A DNA stretch of 41,631 bases from Paenirhodobacter populi (GTDB lineage: Bacteria; Pseudomonadota; Alphaproteobacteria; Rhodobacterales; Rhodobacteraceae): assembly GCF_004022215.1 (NCBI RefSeq), contig NZ_SAUZ01000032.1, positions 1 through 41,631 on the forward strand, read 5' to 3'. The notes under the pieces are model-generated. The model ran no database searches. It was not told the origin of the DNA and saw nothing but the letters and a program-made list of their open reading frames with translations. The translations under genes were made by a program, and so were the position numbers. Positions 9,253 through 18,238 of this stretch are shown here, piece after piece. The stretch's first letter is position 1; the number at the start of each line of letters is the position of its first letter.

Positions 9253-11661
9253 TCATTTGCGCAAGGTGCCGCCCGTCGCCTTCGACACCTTGTCGATGAT
9301 CTTCGCGGAAACCGCCTCGATCTCCGCATCCGTCAAGGTCTTGTCCTTCGGCTGCAGGCGCACCGAGAGGGCCAGCGATTTCTTGCCCGCGCCCATCTGT
9401 TCCTCGGCCTTCGGGCCGGTGAACTGGTCGAAGACCGAAACCCCGGCGATCAGCGCCTTGTCCGCGCCATGGGCCGCGTTCACCGCCGTCATCGCCTCGA
9501 CCGTGGTGTCGACGACAAAGGCGAAGTCGCGTTCCACCGCATGCAGATCCGACAGGACCAGCGCCGGGCGGGTGGGCGTCTTGACCTTCGGGAAGGGCGC
9601 GTTTTCCAGCCGGATGGTGAAGGCGACCGCCGGCCCCTTCACGCCCATCTCGCGCAGGACTTTGGGGTGAACCTCGCCGAAGGTCGCCAGAACGTTCGGC
9701 CCGAGCGCGATGTTCCCCGCCCGGCCCGGATGCCACCAAGCGTCGAGCTTGCGGTTGATCTGCACGCGGGCGGGCGCGCCGATGGCGGCCAGGACCGCCT
9801 CGGCATCGGCTTTCGCGTCGTAGACGTCGACCGAGCGGCGCGACCCCCACGGATCGCGCGGCGCCGAGGCGCCGACCAGCAGCCCCGTCGCCTGCAACGC
9901 CTGTTCGCCCGGCTCGCCACCCGCGAAGGCGGGGCCGACCTCGAACAGCGCCAGATCGGCGAAGCCGCGCGCCTGATTGCGCGCCGCCGCCTGCAACAGG
10001 CCGGGCAGCAGATCGGGGCGCATATGCGTCATCTCGGACGAGATCGGGTTTTCGATCCGCGTCGCCTCTGCCCCGCCACCAAAGAGCGCCGCCGAAGCCG
10101 CGTCGATGAAGCTGTAGGTGACACATTCGTTGTAGCCGAGCGCCGCGATGGTCCTCCGCGCGGTTTTCTCGCGCACCTGCATCGGGGACAGGATCACGCC
10201 GGGCACGCCCGAGGTCTCGCGCGGCATCGGAATGCCCTTGAGCTTCGTCAGCGAGGCGATGCGGGCCACCTCCTCGACCAGATCGGCTTCACCCAGCACG
10301 TCGGGGCGCCAGCTTGGCACATGCGCCATGTCGCCGGTGAAGGTGAAGCCGAGCGCGGTCAGCGTGCGGCGCTGTTCCGCCTCGGGGATGTCCATGCCGA
10401 CGAGGCTGATCACCCGCGCCGGGTCCAGCCGGTAGGCGCGCGACGTATCCGGAATGGCGCCGTCCACCACGACATCCGACGCCTCGCCCCCGCAGAGGTC
10501 GAGCACCATCTGCGTCGCCAGTTCCAGCCCGTCCAGCGTGAAGGCCGGATCGACGCCGCGCTCGAACCGATAGCGCGCGTCCGAGGTGATCTTCAGCGCC
10601 CGGCCCGCCGCCGCGATGGTGATCGGGTCCCAATAGGCGCTTTCCAGGAAGACATCGGTGGTCTCCGCGGTGCAGCCCGAGGCCTCGCCCCCCATGATGC
10701 CCGCGATGCTTTCGACGCCGTTGTCATCGGCGATCACCATCATCGTAGGGTGCAGCGCATAGGTCTTGCCGTCAAGCGCGACGATCTCCTCGCCCTCCCG
10801 CGCGAAGCGGATCGACAGATCGCCCTTCACCTTCGCCGCGTCGAAGACATGCAGCGGGCGGTTCAGGTCGTAGGTGAAGAAGTTGGTGATATCGACCAGC
10901 GCCGAGATCGGCCGCAGCCCGATGGCCTCCAGCCGCTGTTTCAGCCAGTCGGGGCTTTCGCCATTCGTCACGCCGCGGATCAGCCGGCCGGCGAAAACGG
11001 GGCAGCCCCTGGCCTTCAGCGCGGGGTCGATCACCGGCCGGACCGGCGACGGGAAACCGCCCGGCACGGCCTCGATCTCCAGGGGTTTCAGCACGCCAAG
11101 CCCGCGCGCCGCAAGGTCGCGCGCGATGCCGCGCACGCCAAGCGCATCGGGGCGGTTCGGGGTGATCGAGATGTCGATCACCGGGTCGATCGCCTCGGGG
11201 CGGTTCTCGGCCAGCCAGTCGGTGAACTTCTCGCCGACCTCGCCCGAGGGCAGCTCGATGATGCCGTTGTGTTCCTCGGACAGCTCCAGCTCGCGTTCCG
11301 AGCACATCATGCCCATGCTCTCGATGCCGCGGATCTTGCCGACGCCAAGCGTCACGTCGATGCCGGGCACATAGTCGCCCGGCTTCGCCAGAACGACGGT
11401 GATGCCCTCACGCGCGTTGGGCGCGCCGCAGACGATGGTCTTTTCACCCTCGTCGGTCAGCACCTTGCACACCCGGAGCCGGTCGGCATCGGGGTGCTTT
11501 TCGGCATGCAGCACCTTGGCCAGCGTGAAGGGCGCGAGCTTCGCCGCCGGGTCCACGACCTCTTCGACCTCAAGCCCGAGGTCGGTCAGGGTATCGGCGA
11601 TCTCGGCCAAGGTGGCCGTGGTGTCGAGATGGTCTTTCAGCCAGGAGAGGGTGAATTTCAT
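9253..11661 (-). CDS. pheT: Phenylalanyl-tRNA synthetase beta subunit
   Basis: PheT (802 aa) is the large subunit of the alpha2-beta2 synthetase that charges tRNA-Phe. It starts [14 protein letters not shown]. An EMAP-like tRNA-binding domain covers about residues 40-150 ([23 protein letters not shown]), with [10 protein letters not shown] in the B3/B4 editing region, and the B5 and core domains follow. A ferredoxin-fold anticodon-binding domain lies at the C-terminus ([17 protein letters not shown]...). Length is normal for alphaproteobacteria. The ATG overlaps the pheS stop by 4 bp (ATGA), so the two subunits are coupled, and a strong hairpin follows the stop. Confidence 0.97.
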   Translation of the reverse strand: MKFTLSWLKDHLDTTATLAEIADTLTDLGLEVEEVVDPAAKLAPFTLAKVLHAEKHPDADRLRVCKVLTDEGEKTIVCGAPNAREGITVVLAKPGDYVPGIDVTLGVGKIRGIESMGMMCSERELELSEEHNGIIELPSGEVGEKFTDWLAENRPEAIDPVIDISITPNRPDALGVRGIARDLAARGLGVLKPLEIEAVPGGFPSPVRPVIDPALKARGCPVFAGRLIRGVTNGESPDWLKQRLEAIGLRPISALVDITNFFTYDLNRPLHVFDAAKVKGDLSIRFAREGEEIVALDGKTYALHPTMMVIADDNGVESIAGIMGGEASGCTAETTDVFLESAYWDPITIAAAGRALKITSDARYRFERGVDPAFTLDGLELATQMVLDLCGGEASDVVVDGAIPDTSRAYRLDPARVISLVGMDIPEAEQRRTLTALGFTFTGDMAHVPSWRPDVLGEADLVEEVARIASLTKLKGIPMPRETSGVPGVILSPMQVREKTARRTIAALGYNECVTYSFIDAASAALFGGGAEATRIENPISSEMTHMRPDLLPGLLQAAARNQARGFADLALFEVGPAFAGGEPGEQALQATGLLVGASAPRDPWGSRRSVDVYDAKADAEAVLAAIGAPARVQINRKLDAWWHPGRAGNIALGPNVLATFGEVHPKVLREMGVKGPAVAFTIRLENAPFPKVKTPTRPALVLSDLHAVERDFAFVVDTTVEAMTAVNAAHGADKALIAGVSVFDQFTGPKAEEQMGAGKKSLALSVRLQPKDKTLTDAEIEAVSAKIIDKVSKATGGTLRK

Positions 11662-12740
11662 TTGGAGAGCCCTCCGAAAACAGTCGGCAGATCGAGCGCG
11701 GCGAAGCCGTAATGGCGCAGCCAGCGCAGGTCGGATTCAAAGAATGCGCGCAGGTCGGGGATGCCGTATTTCAGCATGGCGATCCGGTCGATGCCCATGC
11801 CGAAGGCGAAGCCCTGCCATTGGGTCGGGTCGATGCCGCCGGCCTGAAGGACCTTGGGCTGCATCATGCCCGATCCGAGGATTTCGAGCCACGAGTCGCC
11901 CTCGCCGATCTTCAGCTGACCGCCCGCCCAGGAACAGCGGATATCGACCTCGGCCGAAGGCTCGGTGAAGGGGAAATGCGAGGCGCGGAAGCGCAGTTCC
12001 ACATCCGGCACCTCGAAGAAGGCCTTGCAGAATTCCTCCAGCGTCCATTTCAGATTGGCCATCGAGATGTCGCGCCCGATCGCCATGCCCTCGACCTGAT
12101 GGAACATCGGCGCGTGGGTCTGGTCCATGTCCATGCGGTAGACGCGGCCCGGCGCGATCACCCGCACCGGCGCGCCGCGTTCCTGCATCGCGCGGATCTG
12201 CACGGGGCTCGTATGGGTGCGCAGCACATGCGGCGGGCGGTTGTCGCCCTCGGCCCGCGCCATGAAGAAGGTGTCGTGTTCCTGCCGCGCCGGATGCTCG
12301 GGGGCGATGTTCAGCGCGTCGAAATTATACCAGTCGCTTTCGATCTGCGGCCCCTCGGCCACGGCGAAGCCCATGTCGGCGAAGATCGCGGTCACCTCGT
12401 CCATCACCTGCGACACGGGATGGATCGTGCCATGCGGGCGCGGGCGGCCGGGCAGCGTGATGTCCAGCCATTCGCCCTTCAGCCGCGCATCCAGCGCGGC
12501 ATCGGCCAGCGCCTCCTTCTTGGCGCGCAGGGCCGCGTCGATTTCCGTCTTGAGCAGGTTCAGCGCGGCGCCGGTGGTCTGGCGTTCCTCGGGCGACATG
12601 CCGCCCAGTTCGCGCATCTTCAGGCTGATCTCGCCCTTCTTGCCAAGGGCCGCGAGGCGCAGATCCTCCAGCGCGGCCTCGTCCGGGGCCTGCGCGATCC
12701 CGTCCAGATATTTCGACTTGAGCTGGTCGAGCGCGTCCAT
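11658..12740 (-). CDS. pheS: Phenylalanyl-tRNA synthetase alpha subunit
   Basis: PheS (360 aa) carries the class II aminoacylation core. The coiled-coil N-terminus ([14 protein letters not shown]) is followed by [30 protein letters not shown] (motif 2 region), [20 protein letters not shown] and [21 protein letters not shown] (motif 3). The start at MDALDQLKS was chosen because AGGAGA lies about 8 bases upstream. A longer in-frame reading would run through the upstream terminator area. Four bases overlap pheT. Confidence 0.96.
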   Translation of the reverse strand: MDALDQLKSKYLDGIAQAPDEAALEDLRLAALGKKGEISLKMRELGGMSPEERQTTGAALNLLKTEIDAALRAKKEALADAALDARLKGEWLDITLPGRPRPHGTIHPVSQVMDEVTAIFADMGFAVAEGPQIESDWYNFDALNIAPEHPARQEHDTFFMARAEGDNRPPHVLRTHTSPVQIRAMQERGAPVRVIAPGRVYRMDMDQTHAPMFHQVEGMAIGRDISMANLKWTLEEFCKAFFEVPDVELRFRASHFPFTEPSAEVDIRCSWAGGQLKIGEGDSWLEILGSGMMQPKVLQAGGIDPTQWQGFAFGMGIDRIAMLKYGIPDLRAFFESDLRWLRHYGFAALDLPTVFGGLSK

Positions 12741-12765
12741 GTTCGTCTCCTGACTGGTCGATGCC

Positions 12766-12794
12766 GTGCTAGCCGCGCCCCGACCCGAATTCAA
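12766..12794 (-). promoter_or_regulatory. Candidate promoter for pheST
   Basis: TTGAAT (12789-12794 on the minus strand) and TAGCAC (12766-12771) are 17 bp apart. They sit between the rplT terminator and pheS, with a leader of about 20 bases. The -10 is weak, so this is tentative. I see no obvious phenylalanine-rich leader peptide in the short space available. Confidence 0.3.
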
Positions 12795-12809
12795 GCAAAT
12801 GAAATGCAA

Positions 12810-12843
12810 AACCCCGCGCACGGCGAAAAGCCGGCGCGGGGTT
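12810..12843 (-). terminator. rplT terminator
   Basis: AACCCCGCGC pairs with GCGCGGGGTT, and an inner CGGC/GCCG extension closes on a GAAAA-type loop. On the minus strand it is followed by TTTTGCATTTCATTT. This is the most convincing Rho-independent terminator in the window, and it separates rpmI-rplT from pheST. Confidence 0.9.
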
Positions 12844-12869
12844 CGTGATGTAATCCCGGTAAGGGGAGA

Positions 12870-13235
12870 TTACGCAGCCGCGGCAGCCTTCGCCTTTTCG
12901 ACGATGGCCCCAAAGGCTTCCGGTTCGTGGATGGCGAGATCGGCCAGAACCTTGCGGTCCACCTCTACCCCGGCCAGCGCCAGACCGTTGATGAAACGCG
13001 AATAGGTCATTTCCAGATCGTAGGCGCGGACCGCGGCGTTGATCCGCTGGATCCACAGCGCGCGGAAGTTGCGCTTGCGCTGCTTGCGGTCGCGGGTCGC
13101 ATACTGGTTCGCCTTGTCGACGGCCTGCGTCGCGGTGCGGAAGTTGCGCGAACGGTTGGAGTAGTAGCCCTTGGCCTTGGCCAGGACCTTCTTGTGCGAG
13201 GCGTGAGTAACCTTGCCGGATTTAACGCGAGCCAT
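12870..13235 (-). CDS. rplT: 50S ribosomal protein L20
   Basis: L20 (121 aa) binds 23S rRNA early in 50S assembly and autoregulates its own operon in several bacteria. The sequence is canonical: [25 protein letters not shown] at the start, then [21 protein letters not shown] and [24 protein letters not shown]. It lies 15 bp after rpmI. infC, the usual first gene of this operon, is not adjacent here. The stop codon lies inside a small inverted repeat (12850-12873) just before the terminator. Confidence 0.97.
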   Translation of the reverse strand: MARVKSGKVTHASHKKVLAKAKGYYSNRSRNFRTATQAVDKANQYATRDRKQRKRNFRALWIQRINAAVRAYDLEMTYSRFINGLALAGVEVDRKVLADLAIHEPEAFGAIVEKAKAAAAA

Positions 13236-13250
13236 GTGTCAGCCTCCTGA

Positions 13251-13451
13251 TCAGCGGTTGTAGGGCATGTATTTCTTGACGATCTTGGCGTCCGAATCGG
13301 ACAAGATCATCGTGCCCGCGCTGTCGCGGATGAACTTCGTGGTGCGCTTGATCATGCCGTGGCGCTTGCCGGCCGGACCTGCGACGACCTTGCCGGTCGC
13401 GGTGAACTTGAACCGCTTCTTGGCGGCCGATTTGGTCTTCATCTTGGGCAT
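13251..13451 (-). CDS. rpmI: 50S ribosomal protein L35
   Basis: L35 (66 aa) has the diagnostic [20 protein letters not shown] start and a [19 protein letters not shown] middle. The start at 13451 is fixed by GAGGAGATGGAA immediately upstream and by the family's invariant N-terminus. A longer open frame to 13559 is not real. It is cotranscribed with rplT. Confidence 0.97.
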   Translation of the reverse strand: MPKMKTKSAAKKRFKFTATGKVVAGPAGKRHGMIKRTTKFIRDSAGTMILSDSDAKIVKKYMPYNR

Positions 13452-13521
13452 TTCCATCTCCTCTTGACGAGTGGTGAACGCGCGACTCGGCATGCCACTT
13501 CGGCCGGACGCGCGTGTAGTC

Positions 13522-13555
13522 AGGGGGCGGCCATTAAAGGACCGCCCCCCGTTTT
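13522..13555. terminator. Inverted repeat after pyruvate kinase
   Basis: GGGGGCGGCC and GGACCGCCCCC pair (one bulged A) around an ATTAAA loop. On the minus strand it follows the pyk stop. The T-rich flank (GTTTTGC) lies on the plus-strand side, so the direction is uncertain. It also lies upstream of rpmI, on the same strand, so the rpmI promoter must lie within or after it. Confidence 0.5.
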
Positions 13556-13570
13556 GCAAGTCCTATTCGG

Positions 13571-15016
13571 TCATTCCGGGTCTGTGCGGAAGATCAGCCG
13601 TTCGTCGCAGGGCGCGACGCGCAGGATGTTGGTCGTGCCCTGCACGTTGAAGGGCACACCGGCGATCACCACAATCTGCTGCGTCTCGTCGGCAAAGCCG
13701 AAGTCGCGGGCGGCGCGGGCAGCGTTGACCACCGCCATCTTGAAGCGGTCGACCACCTCGCTGTGGACGCAATGCACCCCCCAGTAAAGGCACATCCGGC
13801 GCAGCGTTTCCTGCAAGGGCGAGAGCGCGACGATCGGCACCCGGGGCCGTTCCCGCGCGATCAGCGAGACGGTCTTGCCGGTCTGCGTATAGCAGCAGAT
13901 CGCGGCGATATCGGTCGATTCCGCGATCTCGCGCGCGGCGGCGACGATGCCGTCGGCGATGGTCTTGCGGTCGATGTTGCGCGAAGCCTCGATGATCTCG
14001 TGGTAGGTCTTGTCGCTTTCGACGGACCGCGCGACGGCGTTCATCGTCTTCACCGCTTCGATCGGATAGCGCCCGGCGGCGGATTCGGCCGAAAGCATCA
14101 CCGCATCGGCGCCTTCGTAGATGGCGGTCGCCACGTCGGACACCTCGGCGCGGGTGGGCACCGGGCTTTCGATCATGCTTTCCAGCATCTGCGTCGCGAC
14201 GATGACGGGTTTGCCCGCCGTTCGGCATTTGCGGATCAGCCGCTTTTGAATCGGCGGCACCGATTCGACCGGCAGCTCCACCCCCAAATCGCCGCGCGCC
14301 ACCATCACCCCGTCGCTGACGGCGAGGATTTCGTTGAAGGCGCGCTCGGCGGCGGGCTTTTCGATCTTCGACAGGATCGCCGCCCGGCCGCGGGCAAGCT
14401 CGCGCGCCTCAAGCACATCCTCGGGCCGCTGAACGAAGCTCAGCGCCAGCCAGTCGACGCCCAGATCGCAGGCGAATTCCAGATCCCGGCGGTCCTTTTC
14501 CGACAGCGCCGCCAAGGGCAGCACCACATCGGGAACGTTCACGCCCTTGCGGTTGGAAATCGTGCCGCCGGTGGTCACGATGCATTCGGCGAAATCCGAG
14601 CCGCAGGCCTCGACCCGCATGCGGATCTTGCCGTCGTTCACCAGAAGCCGCGCGCCGGGTTCCAGCGCGGCGAAGATTTCCGGATGCGGCAGGCAGACAC
14701 GGTGGCTGTCGCCCTCGGTCGTGTCGAGGTCGAAGCGGAACGTCACCCCGTCCTCAAGCTCGGCGGCGCCGGCCGCGAAGGTGCCGACGCGCAGCTTCGG
14801 CCCCTGAAGGTCGGCGAGCACGGCAATCGGCCGGCCGGTATCGACCTCGATCTGCCGGATGATGTCGTAGCGCGCCTTCTGCTCGTCATGGGTGCCGTGG
14901 CTCATGTTCAGGCGGAAGACATCCGCTCCGGCCTCGAACAACGCCCGGATGGTGTCATAGTCGGAAGACGCGGGGCCGAGCGTGGCCACGATCTTCACAT
15001 TGCGAAGGCGTCTCAT
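13571..15016 (-). CDS. pyk: Pyruvate kinase
   Basis: This 481-residue enzyme transfers phosphate from phosphoenolpyruvate to ADP, the last step of glycolysis. Recognisable elements are KIVATLGPASSD at the N-terminus, FRLNMSHGTHDE, LADLQGPKLRVG, the substrate region KIEKPAAERAFNEIL...VMVARGDLGVELP and QMLESMIESPVPTRAEVSDVA. The regulatory C-terminal domain includes SLIARERPRVPIVALSP. The start is taken at MRRLRNVKIVATLGP (15016), where GAGG lies about 7 bases upstream. A start eight codons earlier is possible. It is divergent from the amidohydrolase gene across 133 bp. Confidence 0.95.
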   Translation of the reverse strand: MRRLRNVKIVATLGPASSDYDTIRALFEAGADVFRLNMSHGTHDEQKARYDIIRQIEVDTGRPIAVLADLQGPKLRVGTFAAGAAELEDGVTFRFDLDTTEGDSHRVCLPHPEIFAALEPGARLLVNDGKIRMRVEACGSDFAECIVTTGGTISNRKGVNVPDVVLPLAALSEKDRRDLEFACDLGVDWLALSFVQRPEDVLEARELARGRAAILSKIEKPAAERAFNEILAVSDGVMVARGDLGVELPVESVPPIQKRLIRKCRTAGKPVIVATQMLESMIESPVPTRAEVSDVATAIYEGADAVMLSAESAAGRYPIEAVKTMNAVARSVESDKTYHEIIEASRNIDRKTIADGIVAAAREIAESTDIAAICCYTQTGKTVSLIARERPRVPIVALSPLQETLRRMCLYWGVHCVHSEVVDRFKMAVVNAARAARDFGFADETQQIVVIAGVPFNVQGTTNILRVAPCDERLIFRTDPE

Positions 15017-15149
15017 GCTGCCTCGATGCTTAAGTTTCAAACGCTTCGTGGGCCCGTTGCCAGCTATGACCTAAATATTCGCACAGGGCAACTGGCACTC
15101 ACCCCCGGTCTGACGTAAATCCCGGACAAGACAACCGGGCGACGCAATC

Positions 15150-15899
15150 ATGACCATATCCCAGAATTCTGCCTACCGGATCATCAGCGAGGGGCGCGCG
15201 TCACGATGGCTGGTCACGGTGGACCATGCGACGAACCGGGTACCCGACTGGATTTCCGGCGGAAATCTGGGGATTTCGGCCCCCGACATGCAGCGCCACA
15301 TCGCCTTCGACCCCGGCGCGCTTGGCGTGGGCACGGCGCTGGCGGAACGGCTGGACGCGCCGCTGATCCACACGGATTTCTCCCGCCTCGTGATCGACCC
15401 GAACCGGGGCGAGGATGACCCGACGCTGGTGATGCAGCTTTACGACGGGACGATCATCCCCGCGAACCGCAGAATCACCGAAGCGGATATCGGGGAACGG
15501 CTGGACCGCCTCCACCGTCCCTATCACCTCGCGCTGGAGGATCTGGCCGCCAGACGCCCGGACGTGGTGATCTGCGCGATCCATTCCTTTACCCGGCAGT
15601 TGCGCCATTGCGCGCCCCGACCGTGGGAAGTGGGAATCCTCTATTCGCCCAAGGACACCCGGCTGGCGGTGCCGCTGATCGCGGCGCTGACGGCGACGGG
15701 CCTGACGGTCGGCGACAACGAGCCCTACGCCGGGCATCTGGACGGCGATTCGATCGACCGACACGCGCTGGCCTCCGGCCGCCCGAACGTGCTGATCGAG
15801 GTGCGCAACGACCTCATCGCCGATGCCGCGGGGCAGCGGGAATGGGGTGAGCGGCTGGCGCCGGTGTTGCAGATGGTGCTGAGGAACAGCGGGCTGTGA
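15150..15899 (+). CDS. N-formylglutamate amidohydrolase family protein
   Basis: This 249-residue protein belongs to the N-formylglutamate amidohydrolase (HutG-type, zinc-dependent) family. The visible signatures are WLVTVDHATNRVPDW near residues 20-34, SRLVIDPNRGEDDPTLV in the middle, the AIHSFTRQL histidine motif and a C-terminal VLIEVRNDLI segment. Classical members release glutamate from N-formylglutamate at the end of histidine breakdown. No other hut genes are present, so the true substrate is open. The dgcA/dgcN genes nearby would make N-acetyl-L-glutamate, a related N-acyl glutamate, but that link is only inference. The start has no strong Shine-Dalgarno sequence. Confidence 0.85.
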   Translation: MTISQNSAYRIISEGRASRWLVTVDHATNRVPDWISGGNLGISAPDMQRHIAFDPGALGVGTALAERLDAPLIHTDFSRLVIDPNRGEDDPTLVMQLYDGTIIPANRRITEADIGERLDRLHRPYHLALEDLAARRPDVVICAIHSFTRQLRHCAPRPWEVGILYSPKDTRLAVPLIAALTATGLTVGDNEPYAGHLDGDSIDRHALASGRPNVLIEVRNDLIADAAGQREWGERLAPVLQMVLRNSGL

Positions 15900-15915
15900 A
15901 AGGCCGGCGGACCTG

Positions 15916-16272
15916 TCAGAACAGGCCGAAGTTGACCTGCCCCGTCGTCCCGTCCGACAGCCGGTAGAAGCCCGCGGCCTGCGACGTGTGGCGGTTGAGG
16001 AAAACCTGAATCTCCCCCTTGCGCCTGTCGGAACAGGACAGCGGCGCTTTCGCGGGTTGCGGCTCGTCATCCGCATGCAGGAAGGTCGCGTTGCAGAACC
16101 AGCCCGCCTGACTTTTCAGGGTGATGCTCACGACCTGCGATCCCGGCACCGTTTCGAGGGTGCCGGATACCGCGCCGCCATCCGACGCCCTGCCGCCGCC
16201 CTGCGTTTCATTCGTTTCGACGCATCCGCACAAGGTTGCGAGGGTCGTCAGGGCAAGGAGTCGAAGGCGCAT
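15916..16272 (-). CDS. Small predicted lipoprotein
   Basis: This 118-residue protein has a short hydrophobic signal (RLRLLALTTLATLCGC) ending in a lipobox-like LCGC, so Cys17 would be lipidated. The mature part is polar, with two further cysteines (WFCNATF and LSCSDRR) that could form a disulfide, and it ends GTTGQVNFGLF. I recognise no domain. It converges on the amidohydrolase gene with 16 bp between stops and is separated from dat by the dat terminator, so it may be transcribed alone. Confidence 0.7.
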   Translation of the reverse strand: MRLRLLALTTLATLCGCVETNETQGGGRASDGGAVSGTLETVPGSQVVSITLKSQAGWFCNATFLHADDEPQPAKAPLSCSDRRKGEIQVFLNRHTSQAAGFYRLSDGTTGQVNFGLF

Positions 16273-16317
16273 GCGCTCGGCCTTTCCGGCATGGATTCGT
16301 CAGGGATCGCAAAGAGA

Positions 16318-16346
16318 GGACAGGCCCCTGTGCGCGGGGCCTGTCC
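16318..16346 (-). terminator. dat terminator
   Basis: GGACAGGCCCC and GGGGCCTGTCC form a perfect 11-bp stem with a 7-base loop, 5 bp beyond the stop of the transaminase gene and followed by TCTCTTTG on the minus strand. It closes the dgcN-dgcA-dat transcript. Confidence 0.85.
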
Positions 16347-16351
16347 GGAAC

Positions 16352-17212
16352 TCAGATCGAGTGTTTGCGCGCTTCGTCGATATAGATCTCGCGCAGGCGC
16401 CGTGCCACCGGGCCGGGGGTGCCGTCGCCAAGCGTGGCGCCGTCGACCTCGACGATCGGCATGACGAAGGACGAGGCCGAGGTGTAGAAGGCCTCATCCG
16501 CGCCCTGCGCGTCCTCGATGGTGAAGGGGCGTTCCTCGACCTTCATCTGCCGTTCCGCAAGGATCTTCAGCAGCGAGGCGCGGGTGATCCCGTGCAGGAT
16601 GTCGTTCGACAGCGGCCGGGTGATGATCGTGTCGCCCTTGACGATATAGCAGTTGTTCGACGATCCCTCGGTCACGAAGCCATCCTCGACGAACCAGGCG
16701 TCGTCCTTGCCGGCCTGCTCGGCAGTCATCTTGGCGATCGAGGCCCAGAGGAGCTGCACCGTCTTGATGTCGCGCCGGTGCCAGCGCAGGTCGGGAACGG
16801 AAATCACCTTCACGCCCTTGGTCACCTTCGGACCGTCGAGCATGTCGGGATGTTCCTGCGTATACAGCACCACCGTCGGCGGCGTGCCGGCGGGCGGGAA
16901 ATGGAAATCCCGGTCGCCCGCATTGCCGCGCGAAACTTGCAGATAGACCCCGCCAAGCGTCAGCCCGTTCAGTTCCAGCAGCTTGCGGTGGATCGCCAGC
17001 CATTCGTCGCGGCTGATGTCGCAGGTGATCTGCAATTCCCGCAGCGACCGTTCCAGACGGGTCATGTGGCCTTCGAAATCGGTCAGCTTGCCGTCAAGGA
17101 CGCAGGTCACCTCATAAACGGCATCGCCCATCACGAAACCCCGGTCAAAGATCGAGACCTGCGCCTCTTCCTCGGGGATATAGTCACCATTCAGATAAAC
17201 GGTGCGGCTCAT
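16352..17212 (-). CDS. dat: D-amino-acid transaminase (fold-type IV PLP enzyme)
   Basis: This 286-residue enzyme is expected to move amino groups from D-amino acids to 2-oxoglutarate, giving D-glutamate. It resembles Bacillus D-amino-acid transaminase throughout: VYLNGDYIPEEEAQVSIFDRG at the start, the PLP lysine in RRDIKTVQLL (Lys150), TEGSSNN (Glu182), ITRPLSNDILHGITR and FYTSASSFVMPIVEVDG. The usual R-x-H-x-F-P carboxylate-binding segment reads R101-D-F-H-F-P, so the histidine position appears changed. Branched-chain transaminase (ilvE) is the main alternative, but the DIK context and TEGSSNN favour a D-enzyme. The start at 17212 has AAGGAG upstream that lies against the dgcA stop, 11 bp away, so it is in one operon with dgcA. 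Confidence 0.85.
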   Translation of the reverse strand: MSRTVYLNGDYIPEEEAQVSIFDRGFVMGDAVYEVTCVLDGKLTDFEGHMTRLERSLRELQITCDISRDEWLAIHRKLLELNGLTLGGVYLQVSRGNAGDRDFHFPPAGTPPTVVLYTQEHPDMLDGPKVTKGVKVISVPDLRWHRRDIKTVQLLWASIAKMTAEQAGKDDAWFVEDGFVTEGSSNNCYIVKGDTIITRPLSNDILHGITRASLLKILAERQMKVEERPFTIEDAQGADEAFYTSASSFVMPIVEVDGATLGDGTPGPVARRLREIYIDEARKHSI

Positions 17213-17223
17213 CTTCGTCTCCT

Positions 17224-18186
17224 TCAGCCCCACAGGCCCGGCTCGGGCGGGAATACCTTGCCGCCGTCGTAATGCAGCGGCGCATCGCGGTCTTCTGCCA
17301 GAAGCAGCGGTCCGTCAAGGTCCACCACCTCGGCGCCCTGCGCGACCAGAACCGCGGGCGCCATCGCCAGCGACGAGCCGACCATGCAGCCGACCATCAC
17401 CTGATAGCCCTGCGCGCGGGCAAGGTTGCGCAGCTCCAGCGCCTCGGTCAGACCGCCGGTCTTGTCGAGCTTGATGTTGATCACGTCATACTTGCCCTTG
17501 AGGTGATCGAGGCTCTTGCGGTCGTGGCAGCTTTCGTCGGCGCAGACCGGCACGAGGCGGTCGAGCCCGATCAGATCCTCGTCCCCGGCGGCGGGCAGCG
17601 GCTGTTCTACCAGCGCCACGCCAAGCCGCACCAGATGCGGCGCGAGGTCGAGGTAGCTTTCGATCGTCCAGCCCTCGTTCGCATCGACGATGATCTTGGC
17701 ATCCGGCGCGCCACGGCGGACGGCCTCGAGCCGGGGCATGTCGTCGGGCGTGCCCAGCTTGATCTTCAAGAGCGGCCGATGCGCGTTTTCCGCGGCCTTG
17801 CGCTGCATGTTTTCCGGCGTGTCCAGCGACAGCGTATAGGCCGTGGTCACCGGCACCGGCGCGGGCAGGCCCGCCAGATCCCAGACCCGCTTGCCCGCGG
17901 CCTTCGCCTCAAGGTCCCACAGGGCGCAATCGACGGCGTTGCGCGCCGCGCCGGCGGGCAGGGCGTGCTGCAATTCGGCGCGGGTGATGTCGGCGGGCAG
18001 GCCGTTGATCTGGGCCGTCACGCTTTCGAGGCTTTCCTCATACCGCGCATAGGGCACGCATTCGCCCCAGCCCAGAATGCCGTCGCGCTCCACCCGGACG
18101 GTCAGCACCTTCGCCTCGGTCCGGCTGCCGCGCGAAATGGTGAAGACTTCGGCCAGCCGGAAAACGTCTGCCGTTACGGTGATCAT
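17224..18186 (-). CDS. dgcA: DgcA-type N-acetyl-D-glutamate racemase (dipeptide-epimerase family)
   Basis: This 320-residue enolase-superfamily enzyme is of the L-Ala-D/L-Glu epimerase type. The acid/base lysine pair KIK is at 141-143, the metal ligands are Asp168 (IIVDAN), Glu194 (LVEQPL) and Asp217 (CADES), and the second catalytic lysine lies in NIKLDKTGG. By sequence alone it could be a muropeptide-derived dipeptide epimerase. Directly behind a DUF1611 DgcN-type gene, the better call is DgcA, which racemises N-acetyl-D-glutamate to N-acetyl-L-glutamate. The start at 18186 is supported by AGGAGGAAGCGA. dat follows after 11 bp. Confidence 0.82.
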   Translation of the reverse strand: MITVTADVFRLAEVFTISRGSRTEAKVLTVRVERDGILGWGECVPYARYEESLESVTAQINGLPADITRAELQHALPAGAARNAVDCALWDLEAKAAGKRVWDLAGLPAPVPVTTAYTLSLDTPENMQRKAAENAHRPLLKIKLGTPDDMPRLEAVRRGAPDAKIIVDANEGWTIESYLDLAPHLVRLGVALVEQPLPAAGDEDLIGLDRLVPVCADESCHDRKSLDHLKGKYDVINIKLDKTGGLTEALELRNLARAQGYQVMVGCMVGSSLAMAPAVLVAQGAEVVDLDGPLLLAEDRDAPLHYDGGKVFPPEPGLWG

Positions 18187-18203
18187 TCGCTTCCTCCTGA
18201 TGA

Positions 18204-18230
18204 CGCCCCGCCCGGGGACCCGGACGGGCG
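18204..18230 (-). other. Hairpin between dgcN and dgcA
   Basis: CGCCC(C)GCCCGGG can fold onto CCCGGACGGGCG with one bulge and a GA-centred turn. It occupies most of the 52-bp gap between dgcN and the dgcA ribosome binding site. No T-tract follows, so a role in partial termination, mRNA processing or stability is more likely than full termination. Confidence 0.35.
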
Positions 18231-18238
18231 CAACAGTG

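Noticed and set aside
8668-11712. 1014-codon open frame on the plus strand opposite pheT
   Set aside because: Antisense to well-supported tsaE and pheT genes, with the same low-complexity Arg/His composition and no motifs.
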